From Takakia lepidozioides (Eukaryota > Streptophyta > Takakiopsida > Takakiales > Takakiaceae), in NCBI GenBank assembly GCA_030704615.1, contig CM060731.1, forward strand, positions 8,000,001 through 8,064,000: a stretch of 64,000 bases of DNA. The letters run 5' to 3'. The notes beneath the pieces were generated by a model. It had not been told where the DNA came from and ran no database searches. It worked only from the letters and a program-made list of their open reading frames with translations. The position numbers were made by a program, and so were the translations under genes. This document shows positions 41,028 to 55,900 of the stretch, piece after piece (the stretch's first letter is position 1; every line of letters begins with the position of its first letter).

Positions 41028-44000
41028 TCAGAATGTGGACTGCCCTGAGCGAGCCCATTGCAAAGCATCCAAGATGCCATCAACGTATTTAGGACAACTG
41101 TGATCAGAGAGCATAGTGGAGGATAGCACAATTCGGCCAAAACGAGACGATGGGTTTGTCCCTTTCACTACAATATGTCGGATAGTTGACCCACTCTGAC
41201 CCCCATCCTGGTCAGGTGTGGCAGGGGTACATAGCTCCTGGCCTGGCTGCAAAGGTTGGCGAATAATATGGTAAAGATTCCCAGGAACAAACAGCCGGCG
41301 TCTCTCCAAGCCCTCGGGGGTTCCACTAGCTGCTGCCACATTCACTGCAACAGCTGCCGCTGCTACACCTTCATCCGTTTTCTCAACATCCTTCTCCGTA
41401 ATTGCAGCCAGAGACTTCTTCATCCTATCTGACACTGTCCCCTCCAGCACCATGATTGAAATTAAATTTCTCGAGAAAGCAGCAGGGTTCTCAGGCCCTG
41501 TATACTCCCTCTACATCACATACACTACAAAAGTTCAAACCTATTCTGTTCAAGAGGAAATGACTCTATACCTGAGTAAGTGATGCCTTACAACTTAAGA
41601 TGTTGCAATAGCCTAGTTGATATCGAAAAGTGTATACTAGACATATAGCCAGGGTTTGTGCATGCAATTTCACTGGCCTGCAAAGCACACCTTTGTTAGT
41701 AGCAGCTGTGAGCACATGGCTAGCAGCACCAGCTCCAAAGGACACCCACTTGGAAACACTTTTTGCCTTTGAACCATGCTTGCCAGATTGCACTTTGGAA
41801 AATTTGGAAACCAGATTATTTGTTGCATTTAGCAGAGCCTCGTAACCATGCTCCTTTGCTTTGTTGTATGCCTCTGCCGTACCAGGGGGCAGCCGCTCAC
41901 ACACTGCCTGAGCCAAGTCAACTACCCTTCTCTGCGTACTCCCATCCTTGAATGCTTGGCTCCTGTCTCTCCAAAGGAACAGAGCACAGTGGAGGCACAT
42001 AATTCAGCACCTCTATATTCTTGAACATTAATGAAAGCTTTCATCTGCAGAATCTACTCTGCACACCAACTACGGGTTTTTTGAGGCTGAAAGACGTTTA
42101 CAAGGTGTACTTCCCAGCTGAAGGGGCTTACAGTTGAAACATCCTTCCCTCACATTCAAAGACCTGAACTGCTTGCCAGCATACCATGAGCACCCCTCCT
42201 CCAAGCAATCTGTAGGGCTTTTTAATGTGACCTTTATTTCTTATTTCCTCTCTTTCAGACCCACAATTCAAAGACCACAACCACAAACCCATAGCAGCAA
42301 AATAACAGACTCTTAGAAGGAAAAGGGAAGCGGCTTGAATGCAAGAACTATTGTCATAATCCTTGGAAGATGTTTGAATATGGTTGAGAACTAGTGTGAT
42401 TTCTTTTACCAAGCTCCTACAATCCATGGTCTCTCAACAACATTTGTCAAAAGCCGTTTAATAAAGGGAATCTTACCACTCCGTCTGGACTATCTCCGAG
42501 CGCAGATCCTCTAGAGCTGCTGGACTGACCCGGGCGACCACATCATCCTGGCCCAACCCATGCTACCAGTCAACATACTCCCAACATGGAATAGAGTGGA
42601 CACAGCTCCACGGAACGTAGAAAACCACCCTTGACAGAAACAAGTGCTGCCCAGTAGTGGATGCACAATCGGCCAAAGAAGGCGATCAACGACTCCATAT
42701 AACCAAACCAGTTACTATGCCTCAAGATGTTCTCCGAAGGGAAGTCACAGGATCCAGGGATGGATTTAAGTCATTGCCAACTTTCCAACGTACAATCCCA
42801 ACAAGCGACTCATATCAACCCTGAACGGAAGTGACGTGTGAAAAAATAGGTGAAACCTGGAGCACCATATTGTAGATGAAGGTGGTGGGCTGGGCAAGAC
42901 TGCGATCGACACATGGTGGGCACCCAAAGCCCCAACAAATAAGCATGGCTGGCGGGATCCCAAGTGTAATTGAGATAGGTCCTTGTGCAGTTTCAACCGA
43001 CTCTTGTAGCAAAATACCAAGCAGGGAGGCTGTGCCAGCTCCCAGTGAGTGCCCAGTGAGCACCAACCCATAGCCCTGCATCCGTCATCATCAATCACCC
43101 TCCTCATTTCAGTACTCTGCTGCAGCAATCTGCCACCACCCCATGACTTGCTTGTCTTTCTCTGTCTCTGCAACTCTACAAAAGAATGCAACGAACAGTA
43201 GAATGAGGCAGAGTCTGCAGACAGCAGTGCTCTATAGTGGGAAGTTGAATCTTGCAGCTCTTTGCGCTGCAATCATTGCGATGCAGTGCTCATTACGTGC
43301 TTAACACAATTCAGGTTGTTTGAATCTGAAGCTTTTTGCAAGCCCTAATTCAATCATGCCTCATCAGCTAGGCAGAAATGCTAAGATACAGTAACTTCAC
43401 TATCGCATGGCAAAGGATCATTCATGGATTACACACAGGATAGGCCAGAAGGTGATGGCGTAAAGTGTGTCCTTCATTGTCCAAGAGCCACCTTGCAGCT
43501 GCCAGCATTCCTGAGTGTGCATACCTGTATGACCAGAAACAAATAAAGACCCCACCAAACCCCAGTCTTTGCACTTTCCCTTTGCTAGCTGCCCCTCTCA
43601 TACTCTTAAAGCTACTCCACAGGGCCCCCCACCCGGCATAAGCACCCAGCACCATGCTTACTGCTTCTTATTATGGAAATGTGGGCAAGCCAATTTGTGG
43701 AACAAAACTCCCAGTAATTGGCCTGAGAAGAGTTTTTTACCCTCCTTTGAAGGGTTCACTGTGAGGATTTAAGTCTGTCAAAACATCAGTGGCTTCATGT
43801 GTGCCACGAATGCCCATCACCACACAGCGGCGCTGATGGTGCAGTGCAATATAGAATGCCGGCTTCAACACTGCCGATGTGCTCACCACCTTCACGACAT
43901 CCTCCTCTCTTATCTTGTCCCTCCCACCACATTGATCAACCCTCAATCAGCATATAGACCCAAGTTGGTGCATCCCACACAGTCAAGCTTCTGCAGTGTT

Positions 44001-45714
44001 TACAATTATGTTACCATAACATGTCACATATGGAATTCTTGAAAGGCCCTGCTCCTATTCTGAACAGAGTTACAGAAAATGGTAGTTCACACAATCCAGT
44101 CATTCACTACCTGCCACGGGCATGTGGTGTATTATGACCCTTCAAAGAAATCTCTACTCAATATGGTGACTGCAAGGAATGAAAGGTTATTTTTCCCAAC
44201 GAATCCAGTAACTTTTGAGATCCATCTGTACTCAAATACAAAAACCAGCTACACAATCAGAAGACTTTCCACCCAGCTCCAACAATGCCTCAGCTACACA
44301 AAGGCCACTACAAGATAATGTTTTTTATGACCCTCTCCACTTTTGAAGCCTGAGGCAAGTACCCTCATGACGTTGGCAAGTGCAGGTTTGTCTTTTTTGT
44401 ATGCACCCTTTGCCCAGTATAACCATTCCAATATGTCCTCCAACTCATGTCTGCAACAGTCACAGAAGCCACAACAATTACCATCTCCCTGTTACAAACA
44501 CAGCCACATCCTTGACTTGTGGGCCCCTCATTAATGGTCTCGCAGTCCTGTCTCATTATAGTAAACCAGGCTCTACATAAACAATCTATGAGCAAGACTT
44601 CCACCCAACCTAGAATCCTCTACTTGCCACTTGCTAAGGAGTATTCTCTAAGTCCTGTAGCCTACTTTCTCTCTGCCTTGCTCTTCAAGGACAGGCCTGT
44701 GTCTCTCCCCAGAGTCTCACATTAGGTCCTCCTAAATACTCCCCGAGGATTCCCCCCCCTTGCTCTGAGAATACCCTTTGGTATTTCCCTTACTTGCTAC
44801 CCTAAGGCCTAACCCTTGGCCTTTGCCATTCTGACTGTTCCCCTTCCCTTGCTTAGTCATAAGTCTTTCCAGCTTCTGATGTGACTTTCTAGTTCCGGTG
44901 TTGCTTTGGAGTGGATCAATTGGGTAGTGTAGCCACTAGCCCAGACTAACAGTGAGCTTGACAACTCCTTGGCTCTGCAATTCAAGCCCAACATTTCTGA
45001 CAGCGTGGTTAACTGCCTGACAGCTACAAACTAAAAACAGGATCAAGCCAAAAGTGGCAGAAGAAGAGGCCAGCTTACGCGTCAGAGACAGAAAAGCCTG
45101 CGATAGTATCAGCAGTGCATTCTAGCACATGACGACCTGAGAGCTTGTAGAGACCAACAGTGAGGTCCGCCAGGCCCCATTTGCTCATACCAGAAGCACT
45201 GTGCATTACACTTGCTGCTACTGCAGCCAATACCTTCTCCATGCTCGGAGGCATCAGGTGATCCCCTGCTCCTGTGTCAGCGATGATTTGTTGAGGGCCT
45301 TCACCATGCTAATAAACCGTGTCTCTCATTCAGGAATAGAAGCAAGCATCTCCCACTATTGTTCTCTTTATCCCAACCAACCTCCTCCTATGTCAACATT
45401 CAGAATATTGAACCTCCCTACTGCCGCAATTCCCTTGCTTTCCACAAGATACGGGCATTTGCTCCAATAGTCGAGGAATAATATGACAGGGACCTTTCAG
45501 CACACAATGAGGTGCAAGAGGCTTGTTGCAAAACAAGGAACAATTCTTTGCAGTCAATTTTCACCTGGCTCAGGGCCTGAGCCTTGCTCCTAACTTGATT
45601 ATCGGGACTCAACCTTTCATGAGACGCTACAACTTACTAGTCAAGAATGTGTAATAAACTATTCAAAGTTATAATCAAAGCTGTTGCCCAAGAGGCTGAG
45701 AAAACAGTAGCCAT
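41028..45714 (-). CDS. Class-3 (alpha/beta hydrolase) lipase, multi-exon
   Basis: The minus-strand exons I support are about 45240-45078, 44450-44363, about 43930-43741, 43524-43437, 43075-42857, 42547-42477, 41962-41691 and about 41453-41028; a possible first exon is 45714-45638 (MATVFSASWATALIITLN). Phases agree at most joins. Key blocks are KWGLADLTVGLYKL, VLKPAFYIALH, VVMGIRGTHEATDVLTDL, YAHSGMLAAARW, the nucleophile elbow LTGHSLGAGTASLLG (catalytic Ser near 43050), DDVVARVSPAALEDL (region of the acid/His loop) and, near the end, FVPGNLYHI with RIVLSSTMLSDHSC. This is the plant Lipase_3 family related to diacylglycerol/monoacylglycerol lipases, with a short hydrophobic N-terminus suggesting membrane association. 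The substrate is not determinable. The joins before VLKPAF and before the last exon, and the 5' end, are unresolved. Confidence 0.82.
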
Positions 45715-46988
45715 TCTGTACGTTCCCTTTGGGTATTGATGTCTGACGAAGAACAGGAATAAATGGATTTGGCACCGGAAAAGAATGTGAGGGACTACGA
45801 CGCAGACAATACAGGAGGAGGGATGACATGCACCATTGACGCAAGACTGAACTGCAGGATGCATCCGCTTGGCCCATTGCTGCGCAGGCAATTGCTGTAG
45901 TAAGTCACTGCTTCGCGCCCTTGTCAATGCCATTCTGGAGTTCAACACAGTTCTTCCTTGGTACCACCATCACCCAACAGAGAGCACGGAGCCAAACAAA
46001 GAAGAAGACCAAACTATCAGAGGTGATATCTGAAATCAACTGGGAAGCATGCAATCCAGATCTAAATCGAAACATCTACGGAAGTCACCCATCAAACTGG
46101 CGGATGGACAGGCAAGAACCCATCAAAGACGAACCCATGTGGAGAATCACATTGAGAGACAGGACATCAACCCCGCAAAAATTGGAGAGGGAGGAATGTG
46201 TTAACTCACTTAAGTATCACTGCAGTGTTTACAAGTGTAGCGAAACCTCATGCCCACCCCAACATCGCGCAGGCTCTCGTCAACGCAGCCGAATGCAACA
46301 CCATCACTCCAGAGCTTCCACATGACACCCTCCAACATCAATCTCTGCCACTTAGCCCATTGCTCGGACGAAATGTTGGTGTGCAATCACGCCCACCAAC
46401 TCTGATTTATGAGGAGTCTTCATCGTTCACGTTCTGAGTTTGTGTTTCTTTACAACTCCAGTCCGATCGCAGTCTGGAGTTCAAATCGCAGATCTTAGCT
46501 CACAAGGACCATTCTTACTATTCGTAAAACCCCGTTTAAGGAAAAGAACCAAATACACCACAGTGGGAAAGGCTGAGACGGATACGCGGGAAAGTAGTAT
46601 GGAGAGGCAGTTGACAGCATTGGTGGCGCCCTGCAGAAATTCCAAGCGTTGGTATGAAAGAGTTTCTGAGGAGACGAAGGCAGATTGAATGTGAATGTCG
46701 AGTCAGGTTTCGCCCGTCTGTCGTTTGGGGGATTTTTCCTTTGCTGTTTCTGTGATGCAATGCTGTCCAGCAGCTGTTGGCACAGAGTGGAAAGGTAAGC
46801 GCCCGTAGGGAAAGTATAAGGATGAGCGGGGAACAGGTGCCTGCTTGTACAAAGAAATAAGACCGGTTTGAAAGGATAAAAAATATTATGGAATTCCTGA
46901 GAGGGAGAGGATTGGCAGCGTCTTTTAAATTTCTCTGGAAAATTTGTTATGCAGGTGAAATCGAGCTGCTCCGCATTTTGAGAACTCC
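45715..46988. other. Divergent intergenic region between lipase and MORC genes
   Basis: The two genes point away from each other, so both promoters should lie here. Short plus frames (45921-46325, 46440-46688) have no recognisable domain. I see no clear TATA box. Confidence 0.4.
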
Positions 46989-49900
46989 ATGGATTTGAAC
47001 AGACTTGCAGAGGAAGGTCAGTATCACTTGTCCCCTCGCTTTCAACCCTACTACTGTTTCAGCCTGTCAATGCTAGACAGAATATTTGGTTTGGGTGTAC
47101 AACAGTTGCTCGGAAGAACATCGTCCACACAGGGTCCATGCGAGAATAATAGAAGGACAGTAGAACCACCAAGAAATGAAATGAAATGAAGAAAGGAACT
47201 CGTGCGGTTTTGCTTCCTCTCTCCTAACGTCCAAAAAGTTGATGAATGAAATAAGAGGGAAAGTACTTATTGATAGTTCCCTTTGAGCAATGTCCCTGCA
47301 GGATACTAATTCTCCTGAGCCGGCTGTGGGGTGAATTTGCAAACTCAACCCATAAGTAATCAGGATGGAGATGTATTCATTAGATTTTGCTTGTTGTAGC
47401 CTTGTGGCCATATACCCCGGAGCCAGTTTGGAAGGAGAATGGTGGGGGGACAGAAAAATAAGGGCGAAGAGAGAAGGAGAGAGACATAGAGACAAAACGT
47501 ATGATTGCAAGTGTGAGGAGTTTGGAGATGTTGCCAAGATCAGGTGACATTCCTCAATGTGTTAGACACTTTCTGTGTTGTTTCTGTCCATTGATACCAA
47601 CTGGGACGCATTCATCCCTAGACACCACATGTAACACAGAGATCTGCTGCAAAAAATAAGAGGTCCTTTGGGTATATGTAAAGACTGAGATGCTTAATGA
47701 GGGTGTGAACATAGTTTTGCCGTACATCTTGAATTTCAAAGAAAGATAGGAAATATAGGGTTAGCCAATTTTGCAAACTGGAAATGTCTGATATCCGTAA
47801 ACAGTGGAAGTTTCCACAGCAAGATTACTACTGAGTTGATGAGAATGTACATTTGAATGTTACGTCGTTGGTGTATGCATGACCTTATATGCACATGACC
47901 CTATCCTAGGTGTCAACTATGGCGAGCTATACTTCCAGCTGTAAGCTTGTCATGTAGATCAGGGAAGACAGAGATTGTACACTTAGACCTTGTTTGCATG
48001 AGATTCATTTGAATATTTTGAAAAAACAATTCGAGTTCTGGGTGTCTCAGACCTTACTATTCCAGGGCAGGTTGAGGAAAGGAGGGAGGCAGGGTATGGG
48101 GAGGGTAGAGAGGGACAGTAGCCACTTCAAACTGAGTGATCATACAAATTTTCCAAGTTTCATAAACAGAATGTTGAGTTTTGGGTTTAATGCCTTGTCT
48201 CTAGCAGTCTAATGCAGTTCTGGCATATATGTGGTGTGGCAGCAGAGGTACCAGCATGGGTAGGATTCTTGATGAGAGATGGCAAGGCAATTAGTTGTGT
48301 GGCATGTCTGGTGGCTCCACCCATCAAACTGTAAGTTGCGGTCTATTGCCTTCTCCTCTTTTGTATATATGCTTATTGGGCTATAATCCTTGTGCCTGAC
48401 AGTTTTCTTTTATTTGAAGTTGAGAACAGCTTTGCAGTACTCAATGTTTGTTCTATGTTGGCAACTGTGTTGTTTTTTATATCGTTTCTCACTCTGCTCA
48501 AGTCAACCTCTCTTGTTGTTGGACAGGCCAGCCACATTACACATCAAGGCATATGACAAGGCATCTGATCATGCCGCTTCCAATGAGCTATATCCCTCTT
48601 TTGAGCTTTGTAAGCGGGGCCCTGGTAGTGAGAGAGATGAATGGAAGGTTTTCCTTGAGTATCTTTATCTCAAACAGAAGGTGAGACAAGGCCTTATGGA
48701 AATCTTTATGGATGGAATGACAGCTTATGGTGGAAGAATGTCTGGATCAATGGCAGATAGATCCTCCCTCACAAATGCCAGATTTGAACTTCTCTGTTTG
48801 TGCAATGAATCTGCTGCAATACAACAATGTAGATGAATGCCTATTGTGAAGTATGTATTTATGGGCTGTCCAGTGTGACTAGTTTGACTGGGTATTATAC
48901 ACATTCTTCTCCTCTACTGGTCCTCCCTTTCTCATTTCATGGTTGTTCCTCACAAGTGCTTTGCGTCGCTTACAAACGGCATGATGCTGTGCTTGTAGGT
49001 TGGTTTTGTCTTCCTTGATGGCTGGAAATTGCTGATTCAACCACCCAATGTCAAGCCTTGTGGAATAGAGCCACTGCAAGTTCGGTTCTGTCCATCCGCA
49101 GCATCCCCTTATGTGTGCAAACGACCGGCCAAGGGAAATCGACGTAGCCAAGCACCACCCTCAAAACCCCTCCATCTCTCCACCTCTCCTGGTGCCATTA
49201 TACCTTTGACAATACCATCACATTCTCCTGCATCCAATCCGTCTACGATACAGGCACCCGCCCTCAATATTCCTGGGCTATCGGCATTGTCCCCTTCCCA
49301 TCCACAGACCCCGGACCACCATGCCTCTGTACATAGTGGCAAAGGTCAGTATGCCTTGTAATCTTCTGCTTGTGGTGTTTTCCTCCAGGAATATTATATT
49401 GCATCTATTTCCACAAGGCTACGGCATACAGCGTCTTAGGTGTACATTCTATGAATGTTATGTCTTATCTCTGTTTGATTTTGTTTTCTAAGTTGTTTTG
49501 TTGTTGTTCTACTGTGCTGCATAGGCCCTTTTCGGCCCCTTCGGATGGTAGATAGTTTCTTGCTTTCTTTCTTTCTTTGAGATCCGTGGGAGATTCCACT
49601 GTCTATTCTGTGGAACCCAATCTCTCACTGAAGTCTTTCACTACGAAGATCAGAAATGCTTGGCAGCTTACCTGCACGAGGCACTCTCCCTTAGACAATC
49701 ACTTGAACAATAGTTTTTATCTCTGGCTCTGGGGGGGTTTTTTTGTTTCCTCTCTCATGTTTTCTTCCATTTTGTCCCATAAGCTCTATGAGCTTTCCGC
49801 GGATGTTATAAAGCACCATTTCATTTCATTTCATTTCTTTTGAACATTTCTTTTTCTCCTGCAGCTTTCTTTTGTCTTCCTGTAGACCTCATGTAGTTCC

Positions 49901-52900
49901 TTCCTTTCTTTCACTTTGCAGCCACTGCCCTGGACAGATTGACTAAAGGTAAGGCGGCCTCCGTCCGCCTTCAGGCCAAATGCAAGCAAATACATCTGCG
50001 TCATCCCCCAACCAAAAAGTGGCTGTTTGACACCGTCGTCAGCCCTCCTACCATCTATGGTTGTGAGTTCTGGGCACCTGGTGTCCCTGTCTCCTGGTGG
50101 GAAAAGAATCTGGAACCATTACAGTCATCTTTTCTCCAAGCAATGCTTGGCGCCAGGAGCACAACTCCATCTCAGATCCTAGGTGCAGAGTTCGCATGTG
50201 TACCATTGCAATCCGAGGCCCTCTTCCGGCTTACAATCTTTCTCCATAGATTACAGGCCCTTCCACCCAAGGGGCTCGTGGCAAGGGCCCTCACAACATC
50301 TATGAAGCTCAAAGCTGCAGGTTTCAGGAACTCCTGGTATGCTCGAGTGGACAGTTTATTTCAACGCAACGGACTCTCTACTGCTTTCCTATTACCAATG
50401 AATCCAGATGAGGTGGACATCACATCCAGACATGACCGCAACAGACTCATTAGGAGAGAGCTTATGATACATGTCAAGAGAACTTGGAAGCTACCCAATC
50501 TCACGACAAAGCTCCACTTCTTCGAGAGACATTCTTGGTGCTCCGCGATGATAGAATCTTGAGACCAAATTACCTTTCAGCATCCTTATCTCCTTCCCTC
50601 CTGAGGGCATTGGGGCGGTTCAGGGTGGGTTCCCACAACCTACGGATAGAGACTGGCAGATGGGAAAACCTGCAACGGGAGGACCGCATATGTCCAGCTT
50701 GCATAGGGCGCAGCCAGGAAATTGAAACTGAAGAACACTTCTTCTTTTACTGCCCTCTATACTACGAGATCCGTGGGAGATTCCACTGTTTATTCAGTGG
50801 AACCCAAACTCTCACTGATGTCTTCCACTATGAGGATCAAAAATGCTTGGCAGCCTACCTGCACGAGGCCTTCACCCTTAGACAATCGCTAGAACATTAA
50901 TTGTTATTCTTGGTTTCTGGATTTGTTCCTCTCTCATGTTTTCTTCCATTTTGTCCCATAATCTCCATGAGCTTTCCGTGGATGTTATAAAGCATCATTT
51001 CATTTCATTTCATTTCCCTCTCTTCTGAGGGCATTGGGGCGATTCAGGGTGGGCTCCCACAATTTACGGATAGAGACTGGTAGATGGGAAAACTTGCAAC
51101 ACGAAGACTGCCTATGCCCAGCATGCACTGGGCCCAACCGTTGTATCGAAACTGAAGAACACTTCTCCTTTTACTGCCCTCTTTACTATGAGATCTGTGG
51201 GAGATTCCACTGACTATTCCATGAAACCCAATCTCCCACTGAAGTCTTCCAATAATGAGGATTAGAAATGCGTGGCAGCTTATCTGCACGAAGCTTTGAC
51301 CCTCACCCTTGAGCAGTAGTTGCTGTTTGGCTGCTTCTGGCTCTTTGTCTTTCTTTCAAGAGACATATTTGGTTGTCCGTGATGATAGAATCTTGCAGCC
51401 CAATTACCTATCGGCGTCTTTATCTCCTTCCCTCCTGAGGGCATTGGGCCGGTTCAGGGTGGGCTCCCACAATCTACGGATAGAGACTGGCAGATGGGAA
51501 AACCTGCATCGGGAGCACCGCCTGTCCCCAGCTTGCACCGCAACCAGGAATTTGAAACTGAAGAACACTTCTTTTATTGCCCTCTATATTATGAGATCCA
51601 TGGGGGATTCCACTGTCTATTCCGTGGAACTCAATCTCTCACTGCCGTCTTCCACTATGAGGATAAAAAATGCTTGGCAGCTTACCTGCACGAGGCCCTG
51701 ACCCCTACACAATCCCTTGAGCAGTACTTGCTTTTGGGCTGTTTTTTGGCTCTGGGCTTGTTTCCTCTCTCATGTTTTGTCCATTTTGTCCCATAAGCTC
51801 TTTGAGCTTTCCACGGACGTTATAAAGTACCATTTCATTTCATTTCTTGTTTCTTGCTTTCCTTTTGTCCCATAAGCTCTTTGAGCTTTCTGCGGACATT
51901 ATATAGTTCCATTTCATTTCATTTCATTTCGGGATCTACGGATAGAGACTAGTAGGTGGGAAAACTGGCAGCGAGGACTGCCTATGCCCAGTATGCACTG
52001 GGCCCAACCGGTGTATCAAAACTGAAGAACACTTCTTCTTTTACTGCCCTCTTTACTATGAGATCTGTGGGAGATTCCACTGTCTGTTCTGTGAAACCCA
52101 ATCTCTCACAAAGTCTTCCATTATGAGGATCAGAAGTGCTTGGCAGCTTATCTGCACGAAGCTTTGACCCTTAGGCAATCCCTTGAGCAGTAGTTGCCTT
52201 TGGGCTGCTTCTGGCTTCACTGTCTGTTATTCTCTTTCTTATTTCTTGTTTTCGTTTTGTCCCATAAGCTCTTTGAGCTTTCCGCAGACATTATAAAGTA
52301 CCATTTCACTTCATTTCTCTATATTCATCTTTTCATCAGGTGACTGGTTTTGTGCAAACTCATCCTGGTTGGCTTGGAAAACCCATTATGGATTTACTTC
52401 TGTAGCCAGGGTTCTGATGTCGATACTGAGTATGTTTTCAAATACCGGAAGGTAGTGGTCAAGACAAACTCATATGAGCAGCCTACAAAGCTGTCTTTGT
52501 TTTCACCTCATCTCCTGATGCCTACATCTCTCTCCCTGTTTGAAGTGACCTGATCTAGATTGTCTCTTTATTTTAAAAGTCAACCTCTCTGAGAGATGTA
52601 TGAAACTTATGTCTTCAGTAACCCTGTTTATGGTTATTTTCTACTTTTGCTAGAGTGAGTGTAGTTCTAAATGATGAATATTTGTGTGATGCAGATCCTC
52701 AGTGTTCTTCTGTGGGACATCCAATGACAGTGATAGTCCATCCCAATTTTTTGAACAGTTTGGAGGTAACCCATACTGATTGGATTTTTGGAGGGGTTGC
52801 TGAACTCATCGACAACTCTCGTGATGCAGGTGCAACCCGGTAGGTCTCCATTTTTCCCTGTAAGAGGCTAGAGTATCAAATTTTTGGTAGTAAGCATGTA

Positions 52901-55900
52901 TCCTCTGTTTGATGTTATATCGACCCTTCCATCAACACTTCATTAAGATCATGACCAGATTTGCTGGCTGTACACAAGCACCTTGGTGCTTTTTGGGTCC
53001 AGTTTTATACCCTGGTGGGTGGATTCCCAGGATCAGTTCTGGGAGAGATTGTATCCAGTGCAATTTTGTTTTTGGGGAATGTTCCTAGGGTGTGGTTGAT
53101 GAGTACCCTAAAGTAAACCTCAAAATTCATCATGCAGTTCTTACAGAGATGGTACAGATGTATTATCACTTCTTGGGTTGCATTTTTCGCAGATTGAATA
53201 TATCGATCAAACAGATTCGGTGGAAAGAAAAGAAGGAGACAATTCCGGTGTTGCAAGTGCTTGACAATGGGCAGGGCATGGATCATGATGAGATTGTACG
53301 CATGCTTTCGATTGGCCATGCAAGTCCTGATGAGGATGATACCAATCAAATCGGCCGCTTTGGAGTAGGATTTAAGGTGGATGCATAGCCCCTCTCATAT
53401 CTGCTTAAGTTGCATCTTCAGTTTGGGATAGGTTGATTTACTTGAAGATTGTTTATTAGTTGTATAGTGATTGCTCAGGATGAGACAATGTGACAAAATG
53501 CACATGCTTGATAAATGCTTGTCGTTTCTCATTACAATTGGGCATGTTGCAGCAATCTCTAACTCATCCAGCCAAAACAAATGTGTTCTTCTGTGATCGG
53601 AAAAATTTGAGAAAGCTTGCTGTGGTTCACCCCGTGACAGACAGGGACAATGCGTATTGGGGATGATGCTTTGGTTCTAACACAAAGCAAGCATACACGT
53701 TCTCTGGGATTTTTTTCGAAGACCTACAACAAGGGCAAATGTGTAGGTTCCATCCAGTCACAACTGTATTTGATCATCCCAAGAGAAGGAGAATGAGGGA
53801 TTAACAAAAACAGATGAAGAGCCAATGACTAATGTACTAGCGTGGGGGTGATGAAGTATTAGGGAGGGAAAATGGGAGGAAATGGAGGTAATGAAATGAA
53901 ATGAAATGGAACTTTATAACATCCGCAGAAAGAAAGAGAACTCATGAGAGAAACTTGAAAATGGCCACAGAAAGCCCACAGAGAGGAATTTACATGTACT
54001 ACTGTTGCTTGGGGGTGCACAGGGATTAGAGGCACCAATTGTGACATACAGAAACTACGACGGGAGCATGGAGCTGGACACAAATGTGCAAAGCGAAGAA
54101 GATGAAGAAGCATGCTTTAAGGCAGTAGAGGATCATTCACCTTTCGACAAATTCCGAATGGGCAGCGAGTTTGACAAGATTGGCAAGGGAAAGACTGGTA
54201 CTCGGATCTTTGTATATAATTTGAAAATGTGGGGTCCTCCCAACTGTATCTTCAAGTGGGAGTCTGGAGAGGAAGGAGGGAATGATGGAGAGGGAGAGGG
54301 AGAGGGAGAGGGTCGGAAGGGTGGTGATATTTTAATCCGGTCAAAGCGCACACGGAACCGGCCAGGCCAGACCAGCTATGAGGTGGGTTGAGAGCTACAT
54401 TTCAGAGAGTACAATTGAATATTTATCTCAGATCTGCAGATGAAAACTTCCCACAGTAGCAGAAGTGTTTTTCTCAGCCACCAAAAAGCCTCGTCTACTA
54501 GCGTGTGGGTGCACTGAGATAGAGCACTCTCACCAGCCCATCTCAACATTAGCCAAGAGATGAACAAGACTCATAGTTGGAGTGACTGGAAGGTTATGGC
54601 TGCTATTTGATTTTCTTCACCCTCACCAGGGAGGGCTTGTAAAAGCCATGGAGCCAAAACAGGCACCTTCAGAACTCTTCTGGTGCCCATGTTCTTGCTT
54701 ATAATAGAAAGAAAAGAGAATTTTATTCCATCCACGGGGATTATGTAGAACAACAAAACTTCCACATCAAAATGCACTAGATGTGGGCTGAAGAGGAGGA
54801 GGAAGACTCTTGCCGAAGCAACCGTAACTCATGGTGTCACTTCACCCCGAAGGCCTACTGCCTTCCGTTTGGAAGGTGGACACTTTCTAGTTGCCCAACC
54901 CTCCCCCAAGGACTCGGTACCACACATTAAGTAACCGGTTGACCCATTTACCCCCCTTTTATTGAGGGGTTGGCCATAATGGGTGACATCCAACATACAC
55001 CTATGTGGCTTTGAACCCACGACCACTTGTTAGGCGGCCTTGTGCCCTAACCATTGGGCCATCTGTTGGATGCTTGGGCTGAAGACGGATTAGTAGTTCA
55101 TGCGATCTTACAATCAGTGTCACTGGATAACTGTGTGAGGGAAATGGTCTGGCTAAGTGGGAAATAAATTGGAAGACACTTCTGGTACTCAAATCTGAAG
55201 GCTTACTACAAATGAAATGAAATGAAATGGTGCTTTATAACGTCCGCGGAAAGCTCGTAGAGCTTATGGGACAAAATGGAAGAAAACATGAGAGAGGAAC
55301 AAATCCAGAAACCACAATTAATGTTCTAGCGATTGTCTAAGGGTGAAGGCCTCGTGTAGGTAGGCTGCCACGCATTTTTGATCCTCATAGTGAAAGACAT
55401 CAGTGAGAGTTTGGGTTCCACTGAATAAACAGTGAAATCTCCCACGGATCTCGTAGTATAGAGGGCAGTAGAAGAAGAAGTGTTCTTCAGTTTCAATTTC
55501 CTTGCTGCGCCCTATGCAAGCTGGACATAGGCGGTCCTCCCGTTGCAGGTTTTCCCATCTGCCAGTCTCTATCCGTAGGTTGTGGGAACCCACCCTGAAC
55601 CGCCCCAATGCCCTCAAGAGGGAAGGAGATAAGGGTGCTGAAAGGTAATTTGGTCTCAAGATTCTATCATCGCGGAGCACCAAGAATGTCTCTCGATAGA
55701 AGTGGAGCTTTGTCGTGAGATTGGGTAGCATCCAAGTTCTCTTGACATGTAATTCCATAAGCTCTCTCCGAATGAGTCTGTTGCGGTCATGTCTGGATGT
55801 GATGTCCACCTCATCTGGGTTCATTGGTAATAGGAAAGCAGTAGAAAGTCCGTTACGTTGAAATAAACTGTCCACTCGAGCATACCAGGAGTTCCTGAAA

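Noticed and set aside
44910-44995. tRNA-like stretch with GGATCAATTGG and GCAATTCAAGCC
   Set aside because: The arms do not pair well and no flanking duplication was found; it lies in a lipase intron.
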